From a virus, in IMG/VR virus record IMGVR_UViG_3300042691_033066, positions 1 to 64,000 of that record: DNA of 64,000 bases. One strand, given 5' to 3'. The notes under the pieces are model-generated. The model saw only the letters and a program-made list of their open reading frames with translations. It was not told where the DNA came from and made no database searches. Shown one piece after another: positions 19,001-28,400 of the stretch; the stretch's first letter is position 1, and each line of letters begins with the position of its first letter. The position numbers and the translations under genes are program-made.

Positions 19001-20754
19001 ATAGAACTTATCTATCAAGTTCGTTTATTGCAAAAACTTCTACATACAACACTAAATTAGAATCAGTTCCAACGTTGAGTGGAAGTGAACATAAACTATT
19101 GGCCACTATAATCCCGGAAGTCATCGTCGGGGCGCAGATAGATCAATACGAGGTAGTCTCTCAGTATAAGGCATACTTAACCCAGAGTATATATCCCACA
19201 CCCACGGGAAACTATTCATACTATACGTCATCTCTAAACTTACAAGAACAAACGCCACCTCCATTAAACGCAGTAGTGGAATCAATTAATTCGGAACTTT
19301 TGAATCAAATTTCCACAAATGCAACGTATATGACGTATACTGCAAGTATGAGTATGCGCAACGAGATACTCACGGCGTCATATAACTTATATAATATACA
19401 ACATGAAACTACAAATTATACTGGATCACGAAAAACACAACGTATCAACGTTGGTTTGGATAACTTAAATAAAATACCTTATAACGATACTTCATATGGA
19501 TCTCATGGCGCAGAACCATACAATAGATTATACAGTAGAAAACTATTCGGTACGGAAATAAACGCACCCAGAATTGGTGGAGAAACTAGTATTTACACTC
19601 CGGCACTGTATGACATACCGCCATCGGCAGATTTCAGAGAGTTTGGGGTTTATACATATTTCAATAATGAAAATGGTATATATTACTTTCCAGAAGTAAT
19701 TAAATCACCTGCATATTCACGGCCACTAACTCAACAGTGGAATTTTACGGAACAGGCATTTGACAGTATAACAACATGGTCATACGGAAGTTCCTATAAT
19801 ATTTATGATGTGGTATATCAGAATGTCACTCGTGATGATTTGACTACTTTAGGAAGCATTTCCTTCAAAGATGTAAACGCTGGTAACAATAGATACTATG
19901 TATTTAAGAACAGACCGGCCTATAGACCAACGGAGGACGGAACAGCATTTTATTCTGGAAGTGTCCCAGCCTATCTTCCACCATCATTAGATAGAAATAA
20001 TTGGGAATTGTTAAGATTTACTCCTGTACAAAAACGTGTACCAAAACGTGTGGTGTTTGATACGTTTACCGTAACAACGCCAGAATTGAATAATTTTAAA
20101 ACTACGACAATTTCAATAAATAGAATTATTGACCTTGTAGATCGGTATGTAGATCCTGTGGTAATACCACCAATATCACCGAATTCTTATGTAACAGGTG
20201 AAATATCACTTCAAAACATGGCAGCTTTATTTGCTGTCCAAGCTAACACCAGTGACGTTAGAATAAGATTGTACAGAACTATTGGTGCCAGAGATGCCGA
20301 TATTAATCGTAGTATTGAAGTTAGACCGGAAGATTCACACGGTGTGCTGTTGGATATGTCCGTTATTAATAGTAATATTTTACAAATAACAAATCCAATA
20401 CCTACACTAGTTGCAGGAGGATCACCACCAGCAGGTAAAATATATTATACAATAAATAATAATACCTCTCTTTCTAAGTTGGGAATAACTTTACATTTAT
20501 TCTACTTTGCACTTCAAATTGAACCAAGGGTACCAAGAGGATACCTCAGAAAGCATTACAGATTTTTCAGAGACAATTCTACGGGTACCAAACGTAGAAA
20601 CTATCTGGGTTGTAAAAATACGCAGGATACTACGATTGACGGTCTACCTGCAATCCAAGTATTCCTCAGTGAAGGAACAGATATTGTTATTTCCCCAACC
20701 ACTACAAACCAAGAAATTATTACGGGTGGCGGCGGACAGTTGAACGTAACGTAA
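16057..20754 (+). CDS. Giant baseplate/tail protein with LamG-like domain (gp7-like candidate)
   Basis: 1,565 aa. The N-terminal ~350 residues are beta-rich. Around 416-500 is a helical module, NEQLSKDLINEIAESIGF then KRLLHNVPFYAKAKGTKTAL and IRTFGITPQLI, which resembles the phage tail protein I/baseplate wedge element where 'KAKGT' precedes a helix. Residues ~515-705 form a LamG/concanavalin-like sandwich (GLDFDETKNSYVRLPIS, YVYVGGAGPRVVSGYEG, GTVDDLRLWKTILSEETL). The rest is Tyr/Ser/Thr-rich with many short beta strands and ends GGGGQLNVT. Its size and place after the wedge genes make it a candidate for the gp7/gp10-type outer wedge or fibre-attachment protein; the LamG domain could bind glycans. 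The ATG is immediately next to the preceding stop. The gp7 equivalence is inference. Confidence 0.68.
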   Translation: MYKFSVPVIVQIIPKREPARLTSTVRVNIFPAATTEQTVKINYPFNITPKPVEIILSEPIIATAYQYLQNIFNTYVDEDRTLKTLLNYGEDRQSVILAKRYGNMDINGLGRIQLKLLQPVPDDISTTSTVFLSREVAKTLIDTVRIRFAPQLDKTPYLRPKNTKVDTGLSTGKYLPNVTLQRLQLSSGSTGLVDEFKNKTFEDEIFRKWYSYDFNSTELNLDFSDYDNFVFYGSATMRLEAFKEKISRINRIEQNRIQFLSSSTYTVTTSSAGAVFVQEKSAQYAKEKEEVIRGFDRYEQYLYFTPSGSDSPYSASAYYADTGTEYNSIGYWPKNESGSLYLITNPITEEWFTTQLEIAQRFDEFNENNLVNTVPTHVREDDNNAAYITFVSMIGHFFDNIRPYIDQFTQIYSRNLNPNEQLSKDLINEIAESIGFRLPTLNSIYNLTDNILGTVDVEPRRDLTAEIYKRLLHNVPFYAKAKGTKTALDAFIRTFGITPQLISVRETGTPTKNSYYTFDEYSTGLDFDETKNSYVRLPISTSLRNPTTLQFNMSAAKNKTMTVLTGDDKWALNVVVHPSSSDLGRFEITSGSSNTRILSSSYYEIYNDELINVAIQNYTTGTSSLYVTQTEGEDIIFTDAATETTYFNDMWKDTQYVYVGGAGPRVVSGYEGTVDDLRLWKTILSEETLLNSAFDPGSNAGDTYDAASDELLVVLNFNKINTGSVEASSSITNQSPYKNISVSPSLEELFIFNVSGSDFNRYTKAIRQEMAIVGSTGKVSNKIKIAAEPTFIKQSTGDKRLYRTQSIVSPETKRLQRGRNKVIVGVSPTEIINQNIIRNFGYENINAILGSPTTLYTTFEKSLATLKKHYQQYYYVDVNTNRFVRIMSELSSVLDQVVDYFIPSKATLLKGILIEPNILEQVKIPPVKNIRFYGKDTRKTLNAPGSLTSSNSDYGATFNVTKTIDVKPTIPIAEYPTYKQINRTYLSSSFIAKTSTYNTKLESVPTLSGSEHKLLATIIPEVIVGAQIDQYEVVSQYKAYLTQSIYPTPTGNYSYYTSSLNLQEQTPPPLNAVVESINSELLNQISTNATYMTYTASMSMRNEILTASYNLYNIQHETTNYTGSRKTQRINVGLDNLNKIPYNDTSYGSHGAEPYNRLYSRKLFGTEINAPRIGGETSIYTPALYDIPPSADFREFGVYTYFNNENGIYYFPEVIKSPAYSRPLTQQWNFTEQAFDSITTWSYGSSYNIYDVVYQNVTRDDLTTLGSISFKDVNAGNNRYYVFKNRPAYRPTEDGTAFYSGSVPAYLPPSLDRNNWELLRFTPVQKRVPKRVVFDTFTVTTPELNNFKTTTISINRIIDLVDRYVDPVVIPPISPNSYVTGEISLQNMAALFAVQANTSDVRIRLYRTIGARDADINRSIEVRPEDSHGVLLDMSVINSNILQITNPIPTLVAGGSPPAGKIYYTINNNTSLSKLGITLHLFYFALQIEPRVPRGYLRKHYRFFRDNSTGTKRRNYLGCKNTQDTTIDGLPAIQVFLSEGTDIVISPTTTNQEIITGGGGQLNVT

Positions 20755-20773
20755 TAAATCAGTACAAACTATA

Positions 20774-20781
20774 TATTTATA
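20774..20781 (+). promoter_or_regulatory. Candidate late promoter TATTTATA
   Basis: TATTTATA in the 57-base gap after the giant tail gene, 30 bases before the ATG at 20812. Confidence 0.58.
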
Positions 20782-20811
20782 TCAGACCTCTTATATGTGG
20801 AGTTAAAAATT

Positions 20812-21450
20812 ATGGGATATTTAAACAAAGCAACGGTGACCGTTGACGCTATTCTGACAAAGAAAGGCAGAGAATTATTGGCTCGCGGCCGCTCTGCTTT
20901 TAATATCACTCAGTTTGCGGTAGCTGACGATGAAGTTGATTACGGTCTGTACGATGTGGCACATCCATTGGGAACGGAATTTTATGGATCGGCTATTGAA
21001 AACATGCCAATTGTTGAAGCAGTACCAGACGAAACACAAAATTTACGGTATAAGTTAGTTACTCTCTCACGAGGAACAAACCTCATCCCGACAATTCAAA
21101 CGGGTATTTCTTCAGTTCAATTAACATACAGTAACACGCAAAATCCAGTAACCACAATTACTCCAACGACAAGTCAAGGATTTAATGCACTTCCGTTTGG
21201 ATATACGGCAATTCTATATGATCGTGAAGCAGCAGTCCTAACAAGTAATGGACTTCCTGGGTCACCAACCGTTCCCGTGTTTATCGGAGATTCAGTTTCG
21301 CAAAATGCAATTGTTGTATCTGGAACGGTATTTACGATTTCTCCAAAAGATGTGACCACCGCCACAGAAACACAACTTGTACTTATTGGAAATCAAACGG
21401 GTGCAACCATAACGATTCCAGTAACAATCAATCCAGCCACAGTCATTTAA
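20812..21450 (+). CDS. Conserved virion structural protein
   Basis: 212 aa. The N terminus is strongly patterned: GYLNKATVTVDAILTKKGRE, NITQFAVADDEVDYGLYD, HPLGTEFYGSAIENMPI and PDETQNLRYKLVTL. I recognise this as a widely conserved structural protein of T4-like marine phages; its exact position in the virion is unknown to me. The C-terminal 130 residues are beta-rich and variable in style. The start is at the ATG 20812 rather than the in-frame GTG at 20797, because GGAG at 20799-20802 is the ribosome site. It leads a two-gene unit that ends at the terminator at 22.7 kb. Confidence 0.7.
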   Translation: MGYLNKATVTVDAILTKKGRELLARGRSAFNITQFAVADDEVDYGLYDVAHPLGTEFYGSAIENMPIVEAVPDETQNLRYKLVTLSRGTNLIPTIQTGISSVQLTYSNTQNPVTTITPTTSQGFNALPFGYTAILYDREAAVLTSNGLPGSPTVPVFIGDSVSQNAIVVSGTVFTISPKDVTTATETQLVLIGNQTGATITIPVTINPATVI

Positions 21451-21468
21451 CAATAGGACGTATATCAT

Positions 21469-22662
21469 ATGAGTATTTATTCTAGATTTAGTGTGGATGA
21501 TATAGTAGAAGCAAATCCAACAATAGTAACAACTGGATTGTGGTCTAATGACAGTGGATCATTGGAATCTACTCTACATCTTAACCAAGCAGAAGGTCAA
21601 CAGGTCGGTGTTAGCGGTGAATATTATTTAGACGTATACGACTCTGACCCAGAAGCCACAGAACTTGCAGAAGTACAATTTGCTGTAGCATATGGACACA
21701 TTGACGGCGGTGGCGCTCCATCGTTAAATGAAAATGAACTAGCAACGTTGCCTACCAAGGCAATATACAGTCAATACAGAAACTTGTTACTAGATCCATC
21801 AGATACAAAGTTTTCGTTTGAAGGCGTTGATTCTGATCACATCTATGTAATTAATTTCCAACGTGCACGAATTCGTGAACAACTGGACCCAGGTAACTGG
21901 GAACTTCCATTCTCTGGTGCAAGAGGATTAGTTACACTTATTGACGATAGTGGTCAAACTCTCGGTGCATTGACTGCAAATAGTAAAGCCGGACGAGTAT
22001 TTTCAGTAATTTCTGGTTCAATATCAACTACCTCCGGATCAATTTCTTCCTCATCAAATCCGAGAACGTTTAACGGACATGGATATGGGTTGGTGTATCC
22101 TGACTTGGGTGTTATCGTATTAAATCCAAATGCATTAGTACCGGCGTTGGGATTCTTCATATCAAGTAGTATAACTGCATCAATAATTGCGGGTGGAGCG
22201 GCTAGCAGTTCGGTGGGATCCGCACTATACGATAACGTGGATGATCTAGATACGGAAAATATATCCTATGCGCCAGTTACACATTCATTGACAGAAGATG
22301 GTTGGTCAAATGCAAAATCTGCATACAATCATAATGCAATATATGTAGCAATTAATAAAGCAACTTCCAGTGATGTTTATGATAAAGGATTCAGAGCACG
22401 TTCGGCCGAAACAATTTCTTCAACTCACTATTTCGTACGGTTGAGAAACAAAGAATTTAACTATTCAAATAACCCAACGTTCTATAATCCAGATAACGGA
22501 TCATTGTCACGCCCAGAATTTAGAAATGATCCAAAAGTATATATTACTACGGTTGGATTGTTTAATGACCAAAATGAATTACTCGCGGTTGCTAAATTGA
22601 GTAAGCCAGTACGTAAGAGTTTTGACGAAGAAGTTTTGCTCCGAGTTCGTCTTGACTTTTAG
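21469..22662 (+). CDS. Conserved structural protein (shares C-terminal domain with the 22773 gene)
   Basis: 397 aa. The N-terminal half includes SIYSRFSVDDIVEANPTIVT and LHLNQAEGQQVGVSGEYYLD, followed by AEVQFAVAYGHIDGGGAP and AIYSQYRNLLL, typical of a conserved virion protein of T4-like phages. A Ser/Ala/Gly-rich centre (185-245) is followed by a C-terminal segment VYITTVGLFNDQNELLAVAK and SFDEEVLLRVRLDF. Almost the same ending occurs in the gene at 22773-23699, so the two are paralogous at the C terminus. It is followed by a strong terminator. The role is probably in the baseplate or tail periphery. Confidence 0.68.
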   Translation: MSIYSRFSVDDIVEANPTIVTTGLWSNDSGSLESTLHLNQAEGQQVGVSGEYYLDVYDSDPEATELAEVQFAVAYGHIDGGGAPSLNENELATLPTKAIYSQYRNLLLDPSDTKFSFEGVDSDHIYVINFQRARIREQLDPGNWELPFSGARGLVTLIDDSGQTLGALTANSKAGRVFSVISGSISTTSGSISSSSNPRTFNGHGYGLVYPDLGVIVLNPNALVPALGFFISSSITASIIAGGAASSSVGSALYDNVDDLDTENISYAPVTHSLTEDGWSNAKSAYNHNAIYVAINKATSSDVYDKGFRARSAETISSTHYFVRLRNKEFNYSNNPTFYNPDNGSLSRPEFRNDPKVYITTVGLFNDQNELLAVAKLSKPVRKSFDEEVLLRVRLDF

Positions 22663-22693
22663 TAAATAATAGTTAAATAATAGTTTGAATTAG

Positions 22694-22726
22694 AACGACC
22701 CCCTGTTAAATGGGGGTCGTTTTATT
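22694..22726 (+). terminator. Rho-independent terminator
   Basis: AACGACCCCC (22694-22703) pairs perfectly with GGGGGTCGTT (22712-22721) around an eight-base loop, followed by TTTATTC. Confidence 0.92.
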
Positions 22727-22736
22727 CACTCATCAA

Positions 22737-22744
22737 TATTTATT
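22737..22744 (+). promoter_or_regulatory. Candidate late promoter TATTTATT
   Basis: TATTTATT right after the terminator, 28 bases before the ATG at 22773. The terminator-promoter order supports a new transcription unit. Confidence 0.55.
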
Positions 22745-22772
22745 AATAGTCACTATAGAGGATATTTGATAC

Positions 22773-23699
22773 ATGCAAACTTTCGGTAAAGTAGACAGCG
22801 GAGATTATACAATAAATACCATGTACGTGTCTGCTCCAATGTCATGGGAATTGCAATCGGGTTCTAACGGACTACAGATAACATCTCCAGACGATTTGGA
22901 AGGGGCAATTACGTTACAACTTGCCACCAATGACACAGAAGATTTTTTCCAATACGACAACGAACCCAAAATAAACAAGGAAACTGGCGTATACGAGTAT
23001 TTGTTATATAGATCAATAAAACACTTGTTCTATAACAACGGATATTTTTACAGTGGCTCTACCATAGCTACATCCAGTATAACTCCTTTATCGGATTCAT
23101 TTTATGTATTAAGTATTGGTCAAAATTTTTATGGTGATAGAATTGGTCCTGGTTCGTTTGAGCTTTCCACCGACATCGTTGGTAAATATATTTATGACGA
23201 CGACTACGGCAATTTGTATGTAAGTGAATCGGGTCAAATTAATTATATTGGTAATGTGTTTTACAACAATGGAATTGCGGTAATTAAGCACGACACTGGC
23301 TCGGTAGTTACTTCTATTAGTAGTGCGGGACTAAAGATTGTAGAGGATACGGTGTTGTATTTGGATTATACAAGTGAGGTTAAGTTTGAACGACACGAAG
23401 CAAATGTTATTATTCAACCAAACGAGTTCAATTTTTCGCCGTTCAATCCATCAATATTCTCTACATTTGAATCCACGGGCAGCGTTACACAGTCGTTACT
23501 TGATCAAAACCTCAAACCAGCAAGTGGGAGTGCTTGGAACTTATATAATTTGATGGGAGCGGACGTTATTAAACCATACATAACAACTATTGGGTTATAT
23601 AACGATAAATATGAGTTACTTGCAGTAGCCAAAACAAGTGAACCAATACAACGCACTTTCGACGTTAACCAGATATTTATAGTTAGATTTGATGTCTAA
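22773..23699 (+). CDS. Structural protein, C-terminal paralogue of the 21469 protein
   Basis: 308 aa. The N-terminal two thirds are beta-rich and acidic (WELQSGSNGLQITSPDDLEG, GPGSFELSTDIVGKYIYDDD). The end reads PYITTIGLYNDKYELLAVAK, TSEPIQRTF and FIVRFDV, matching the end of the 21469 gene product almost position by position. The common element 'ITT(I/V)GL(Y/F)ND...ELLAVAK' is therefore a module placed on two different bodies, perhaps a common docking site. There is no enzymatic motif. Confidence 0.66.
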   Translation: MQTFGKVDSGDYTINTMYVSAPMSWELQSGSNGLQITSPDDLEGAITLQLATNDTEDFFQYDNEPKINKETGVYEYLLYRSIKHLFYNNGYFYSGSTIATSSITPLSDSFYVLSIGQNFYGDRIGPGSFELSTDIVGKYIYDDDYGNLYVSESGQINYIGNVFYNNGIAVIKHDTGSVVTSISSAGLKIVEDTVLYLDYTSEVKFERHEANVIIQPNEFNFSPFNPSIFSTFESTGSVTQSLLDQNLKPASGSAWNLYNLMGADVIKPYITTIGLYNDKYELLAVAKTSEPIQRTFDVNQIFIVRFDV

Positions 23700-23713
23700 C
23701 CTTGGAGAAACAT

Positions 23714-24169
23714 ATGACATTAGAAGAAAGATATAACGCAGCCGGAGCCGACACATATGTGGGTAAGGTTCGTTCTAAGCAAGCAGCCGATGCCGGGGCA
23801 ATTGATGGCTCAAATTTTATGAACGGTGAAGGATTTGTTGGAACACCACCAGCACCAGACCAAGTACAGACGGAATTCAAACGAAATGCGGCCGGTGATT
23901 TTAGATACGGTGGTGGTAGTAAAATACCTGCAGCCACTAACAATAAATCATATCCATTAAGTCGTTGGTTGGCAAAGGGCGTGGATAAAGCAGACTCATA
24001 TTTAGTAGACAAGTTTAAACAACTTAATGATGTACGTAACGGAAATAAGGCAATTCATCAATATGACTGGAGAACAGCAGGTAATTCATTTGCTGGTAAG
24101 TCTGCAACTGCAAAAAGTAGAATAGACGGATCACCCGCAGGTCGTGCACCGGGTGGTATCAACGGATAA
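23714..24169 (+). CDS. Small Gly/Ala-rich structural protein
   Basis: 151 aa. Polar and Gly/Ala-rich with few hydrophobic stretches (YGGGSKIPAATNNKSY, GKSATAKSRIDGSPAGRAPG), and one helix around 75-105. No family is recognised. The start is set at the ATG 23714 preceded by GGAG (23704-23707); the in-frame TTG at 23702 is less likely. It closes the first structural block before the nuclease gene. It may be a disordered tail or baseplate protein. Confidence 0.55.
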   Translation: MTLEERYNAAGADTYVGKVRSKQAADAGAIDGSNFMNGEGFVGTPPAPDQVQTEFKRNAAGDFRYGGGSKIPAATNNKSYPLSRWLAKGVDKADSYLVDKFKQLNDVRNGNKAIHQYDWRTAGNSFAGKSATAKSRIDGSPAGRAPGGING

Positions 24170-24190
24170 TAACATTTACCAAAAGGTTAT

Positions 24191-24556
24191 ATGAAAACTC
24201 GGTCAGCAAAAAATAAAGGAAAGCGATTACAAAACGCTCTCCGTGATTTGATACTGGAACACTTTCCGCAATTAGAACCCGACGATGTAGTATCTACGTT
24301 AATGGGTGACTCGGGGACGGACATAAAATTAAGTCCCGCGGCGCGGAAAGTGTTTCCGTATTCTCCCGAATGTAAGAACCAAGAAAAATTGAATGTCTGG
24401 GCTTCACTAGAACAAGCAGAAAAAAATACAAAGGAAGGAACTTATCCAGTATTATTTTTTAAACGCAACAGAAGTAAAATGTATGTTGCAATGGACGTAG
24501 AACATTTTTTTAATCTTATAAGAAATACACCATCCGTTGACAAAGGTGAGGTATGA
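24191..24556 (+). CDS. PD-(D/E)XK nuclease / resolvase-like protein
   Basis: 121 aa. Pattern: KGKRLQNALRDLILEHFPQL, DDVVSTLMGDSGTDIKLSP with D44, then FPYSPECKNQEKLNVW with E60 and K62. D44...E60-x-K62 fits a PD-(D/E)XK active site, and the sequence matches my memory of a common phage family annotated as a resolvase or endonuclease. It may cut Holliday junctions or flap DNA, standing in for T4 gp49, as the neighbours are primase and the recombination nuclease. A good AAAGG site lies before the ATG. Specific substrate is inferred. Confidence 0.72.
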   Translation: MKTRSAKNKGKRLQNALRDLILEHFPQLEPDDVVSTLMGDSGTDIKLSPAARKVFPYSPECKNQEKLNVWASLEQAEKNTKEGTYPVLFFKRNRSKMYVAMDVEHFFNLIRNTPSVDKGEV

Positions 24557-24571
24557 TGTTAGATTGTAAGT

Positions 24572-25477
24572 ATGATTATACTTACACTTCTTCAAGAAAT
24601 ATTAGGTAATTACACTCAACAAAAGGACGAGTATTTATTTGCTTGTCCTTTCTGTCATACGCACAAGAAGAAATTATCTGTTAATATAATCAGTAACAAG
24701 TGGAAATGTTGGATATGTGGGGCAAAGGGTGGTCACATTATTTGGTTGTTAAAAAAACTTAACGTATCTAAAGATCTATTAAAAAAGTTTAGAGACGAAT
24801 TCGGGGACGCAGATCTTAATAAGTTTAAAACAACCACTGCTGAAGTGGTACTCAGACTTCCCCATGAATATAAACCACTATGGAAGGTAGAAAAAAGTTA
24901 CCAGTATTATCATGCAATTAGTTATCTCAAACAACGAGGAATTACCGCAAATGACATCTTACGATATAGGATGGGGTTTTGTACAGAAGGTCCGTATGCT
25001 AATAGAATTATTCTTCCTTCATACGATAGAAACAATCACCTCAATTACTTCACCGCCAGGCTCTTTTACGAAGAAGGAATGAAGTATAAGAATCCACCCG
25101 TGTCCAAAAATATTATTTGTTTTGAGAACATGGTGGATTGGAGTGAACCTATAATTTTATGCGAGGGTATGTTTGATGCTATCACACTTCGTCGTAATGC
25201 TATACCGTTACTTGGTAAAACGTTACCAAACGAGTTGGAGAAAAAAATTCTACAAGAAAAGGTATCCAACATAATTATTTTTCTTGACGAAGATGCACGA
25301 AAGGAAGCATTGAAACTTGAACAACACTTGCGTCAATATGATATAGATGTCCGCGTTGTATTGACGAGTGGAAAAGACGCAAGTGAGATGGGGTTTGACA
25401 CTGCGTGGAAAGAAATTGATACCGCACGCCAAACCAATTTTAAGGAACTAATTGAACAACGGTTATTGACTATATGA
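24572..25477 (+). CDS. DNA primase, DnaG/gp61-like (zinc finger plus Toprim)
   Basis: 301 aa (T4 gp61 342 aa). A CHC2-type zinc finger is formed by C25, C28, C46 and C49 (CPFCHTHKKK ... KWKCWICGAKG). The RNA-polymerase basic domain covers about 95-180 (YLKQRGITANDILRYRMGF). The Toprim domain has E198 (IILCEGMFDA) and D239/D241 (IIFLDEDAR). It makes RNA primers for lagging-strand synthesis with the gp41-type helicase, which is not in this window. The start has only a weak TAAG ribosome site; translation is probably coupled to the upstream gene. Its stop overlaps the next ATG (ATGA). Confidence 0.88.
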   Translation: MIILTLLQEILGNYTQQKDEYLFACPFCHTHKKKLSVNIISNKWKCWICGAKGGHIIWLLKKLNVSKDLLKKFRDEFGDADLNKFKTTTAEVVLRLPHEYKPLWKVEKSYQYYHAISYLKQRGITANDILRYRMGFCTEGPYANRIILPSYDRNNHLNYFTARLFYEEGMKYKNPPVSKNIICFENMVDWSEPIILCEGMFDAITLRRNAIPLLGKTLPNELEKKILQEKVSNIIIFLDEDARKEALKLEQHLRQYDIDVRVVLTSGKDASEMGFDTAWKEIDTARQTNFKELIEQRLLTI

Positions 25478-28400
25478 AAATAAATGTTCCCTTTACAAAG
25501 TTACAACATGTCGTACATCTAGCCGATATTCATATTCGGTTGTTTCGTCGTCATGACGAATATGAACAAGCATTTGAACGGTTATACTCTGATATACGTT
25601 CAAAGCAATTAGAAGATTTTGTTATCGTATTGGCGGGTGACATTGTTCATGCCAAGACGGACATGTCGCCAGAAATGGTGCAAGTCACTTCTCGTTTTCT
25701 AAAGAATATTTCTGACATTGCTCCAACCATTTTAATTGCGGGAAACCACGATTGTAATCTCGCTAATACCAATCGCATGGATGCATTGACTCCGATTGTT
25801 AACAATCTACAACATCCCAATCTCTATTATGTACGAGACAGTGCCGTGGTGTATATTGCTGATACCGCATTTGCGGTCTGTTCTATTTTTGACGAACAAG
25901 ACAAATGGCCTACGCCCGACGAGATTGAGGATGTAGATACCAAGATTGCTCTCTATCATGGACCTGTGCATGGGTCTACGACGGATGCCAACTTTACGAT
26001 TACCAATCGCCACGTACACGTTGATACGTTTACGGGTTACGATATTGTGATGTTGGGTGACATTCATAAGCATCAAGTACTGAAAGAAGCCGATCCTATT
26101 ATCGTCTACGCATCTAGTCTCATCCAGCAAAATCACGGCGAAACACTGGAGAATCATGGCTGGTGTTTGTGGGACATTCCGCATCGTACATTTGATTTTG
26201 TTACTCTTGAAAACGAGTATGGGTATGTAACACTTGAAGTACATAATACACATATTACATACCCGTCAAATATGCCCAAGAACGTCCGTATGCGTTTGTT
26301 TACGGAAGATCTGGACAACACAGAAGTCAAGAAGATTATTACGACACTTCGGAATAATCATAATATTATTGAACTGTCGGTAAACAAAAATCGTTTTAAT
26401 AAAAATACCCCACGGATCGCAAATACTAGTCACGATACATTAGATCTGACCCAAGTTAATGTTCAAAATAATCTCATCACACAGTGGTTGAATCGTAATT
26501 ACGTTACGTTAGATCCAGAAGTTTTGACGGCAATTGAAACGATTAATAAAGATCTTAACAACAAGATTATTAATGAGGATCAGTCTCGTAACATTCATTG
26601 GCGTCCACTGAAGTTTACGTTTTCCAATATGTTTTCGTATGGAGAAAATAACGAGATAGACTTTACGGACATGAAAGGTGTATATGGAATTTTTGCCGCA
26701 AACGCATCGGGCAAGAGTTCTATTATGGACTCGTTAATGTTCTGCCTTTACGATAAGACCCCACGTGCGTTCAAGGGTGACCACATCATTAATAATCGGA
26801 AAGATAACTTTGTTTGTGAACTCACGTTTGAAATTAATAACGAAACATTTGGGATTAAACGCGTTGGTACTCGTAAAAAGAATGGTGATGTGAAGGTGGA
26901 TGCGTCATTCTGGAAGATCTTGGATAACGGCGATATTCTTAATCTAAATGGCGAAGATCGTCGGGATACCAACGCAAATATTCGGAGTCATGTTGGAACT
27001 TATGAAGATTTTATTATGACTGCAATGAGTAGTCAGAATAGTAATGCGTTGTTTATTGACAAGTCCCACTCCGAACGGAAAGACCTACTCATTCAGTTTA
27101 TGGGATTGAATATCTTTGATAAGTTGTTTGATGCAGCACACGACGAAGCAAAGGAAATTACGGGTATTCTCAAACGTTTCAAGAAATCGGATGTGACCGA
27201 CCAGATTGCAGAAACCCACACGAAGCTACAGTCGGTGGAACAAAGTATTCACAGTTATGACTTACAAAAGGATAACCATGAAGGCAACCTTGAAGATTTG
27301 GAAGAAGAATATCGTACATGCCAGTCCACCAAACGTCCGGTACCAGAAGTATCAGGCAGTTTAGAGGAGTTGGAAGTTACGTTCAAGAAAACGCAACAAC
27401 TCTTGAAGAAAGCACAGGAAAACCATGACTACACCAAAGTCAATTACGAAAAGACCAAGGAAGAATATGCGCAGTTAACTAGCGACTTTGAAGCCTATGA
27501 TATGGGGAAGTTGCAGGAATCTGTTGCTAACTACAATAAATTTAACGACCTATTAGTTAAGGGGAATGCCGCGCTTCGGGTGGTAAATACCAAGATTGAA
27601 GAAAAGGTGAAGTTTAAGAATAAGTTGTCGGGTTACAAGTATAATCCTGACTGCGATGTCTGTGTGACAAACAACAAGTCGGTGGTGGATGATTTGGCAA
27701 CGGTCAACGTTGAACTGGATGAACTCAATGCGAAGCGACTCATCCAAGAGGACTCTATTACCAAGATTATTGAAGAGTTAGAACCATTGAAGTTAGAAAA
27801 AGAAGTGTATGATGAGGCAATTGAAGCACAATCGCTGATCCAGAAAACCCACCAGACCCAACAACGGTTGAAGGTGGAACTGGAATCTGCGTTTATGACA
27901 ATGGAAAAGAATGAAAATAAACTTGGATGGATTCAACTAGATATTGATGCGTATAAGCTGAACGAGGAAAACATTCTCCACAATCAGAAAATAGAGACGG
28001 AGCTTCAAGACATTCAACTGCGTATCAACAATACCAAGAAGCAAATTCAAACCGTTGACAGAGAACTTCGCATTCTCCATGGCGATAGTTCGGTGTTGGC
28101 AGCAAAGAAGAAAGAATTAACGAATAAATTAAAGGAAGCCGAAGAACTGGAAACTACCTACGAAGCATACAATCATTATATGCTCGCAGTCGGTCGTGAT
28201 GGAGTACCGTATGAGTTGATGAGTAAAGCTATTCCGAATATGGAAGCAGAAATCAATAGTATGTTATCACAAATCGTGGATTTTACGGTTTCTTTGGAAG
28301 TGGATGGAAAGAATATTAATGGTAAGTTAAACTATGATTTTGATAGAATCTGGCCTTTAGAAAACTCTTCTGGCATGGAACGGTTCGTCAGTAGTTTGGC

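Noticed and set aside
24553-24609. 18-codon frame starting ATGATG before the primase
   Set aside because: It overlaps the primase out of frame and its product has no feature; it may at most act in translational coupling.
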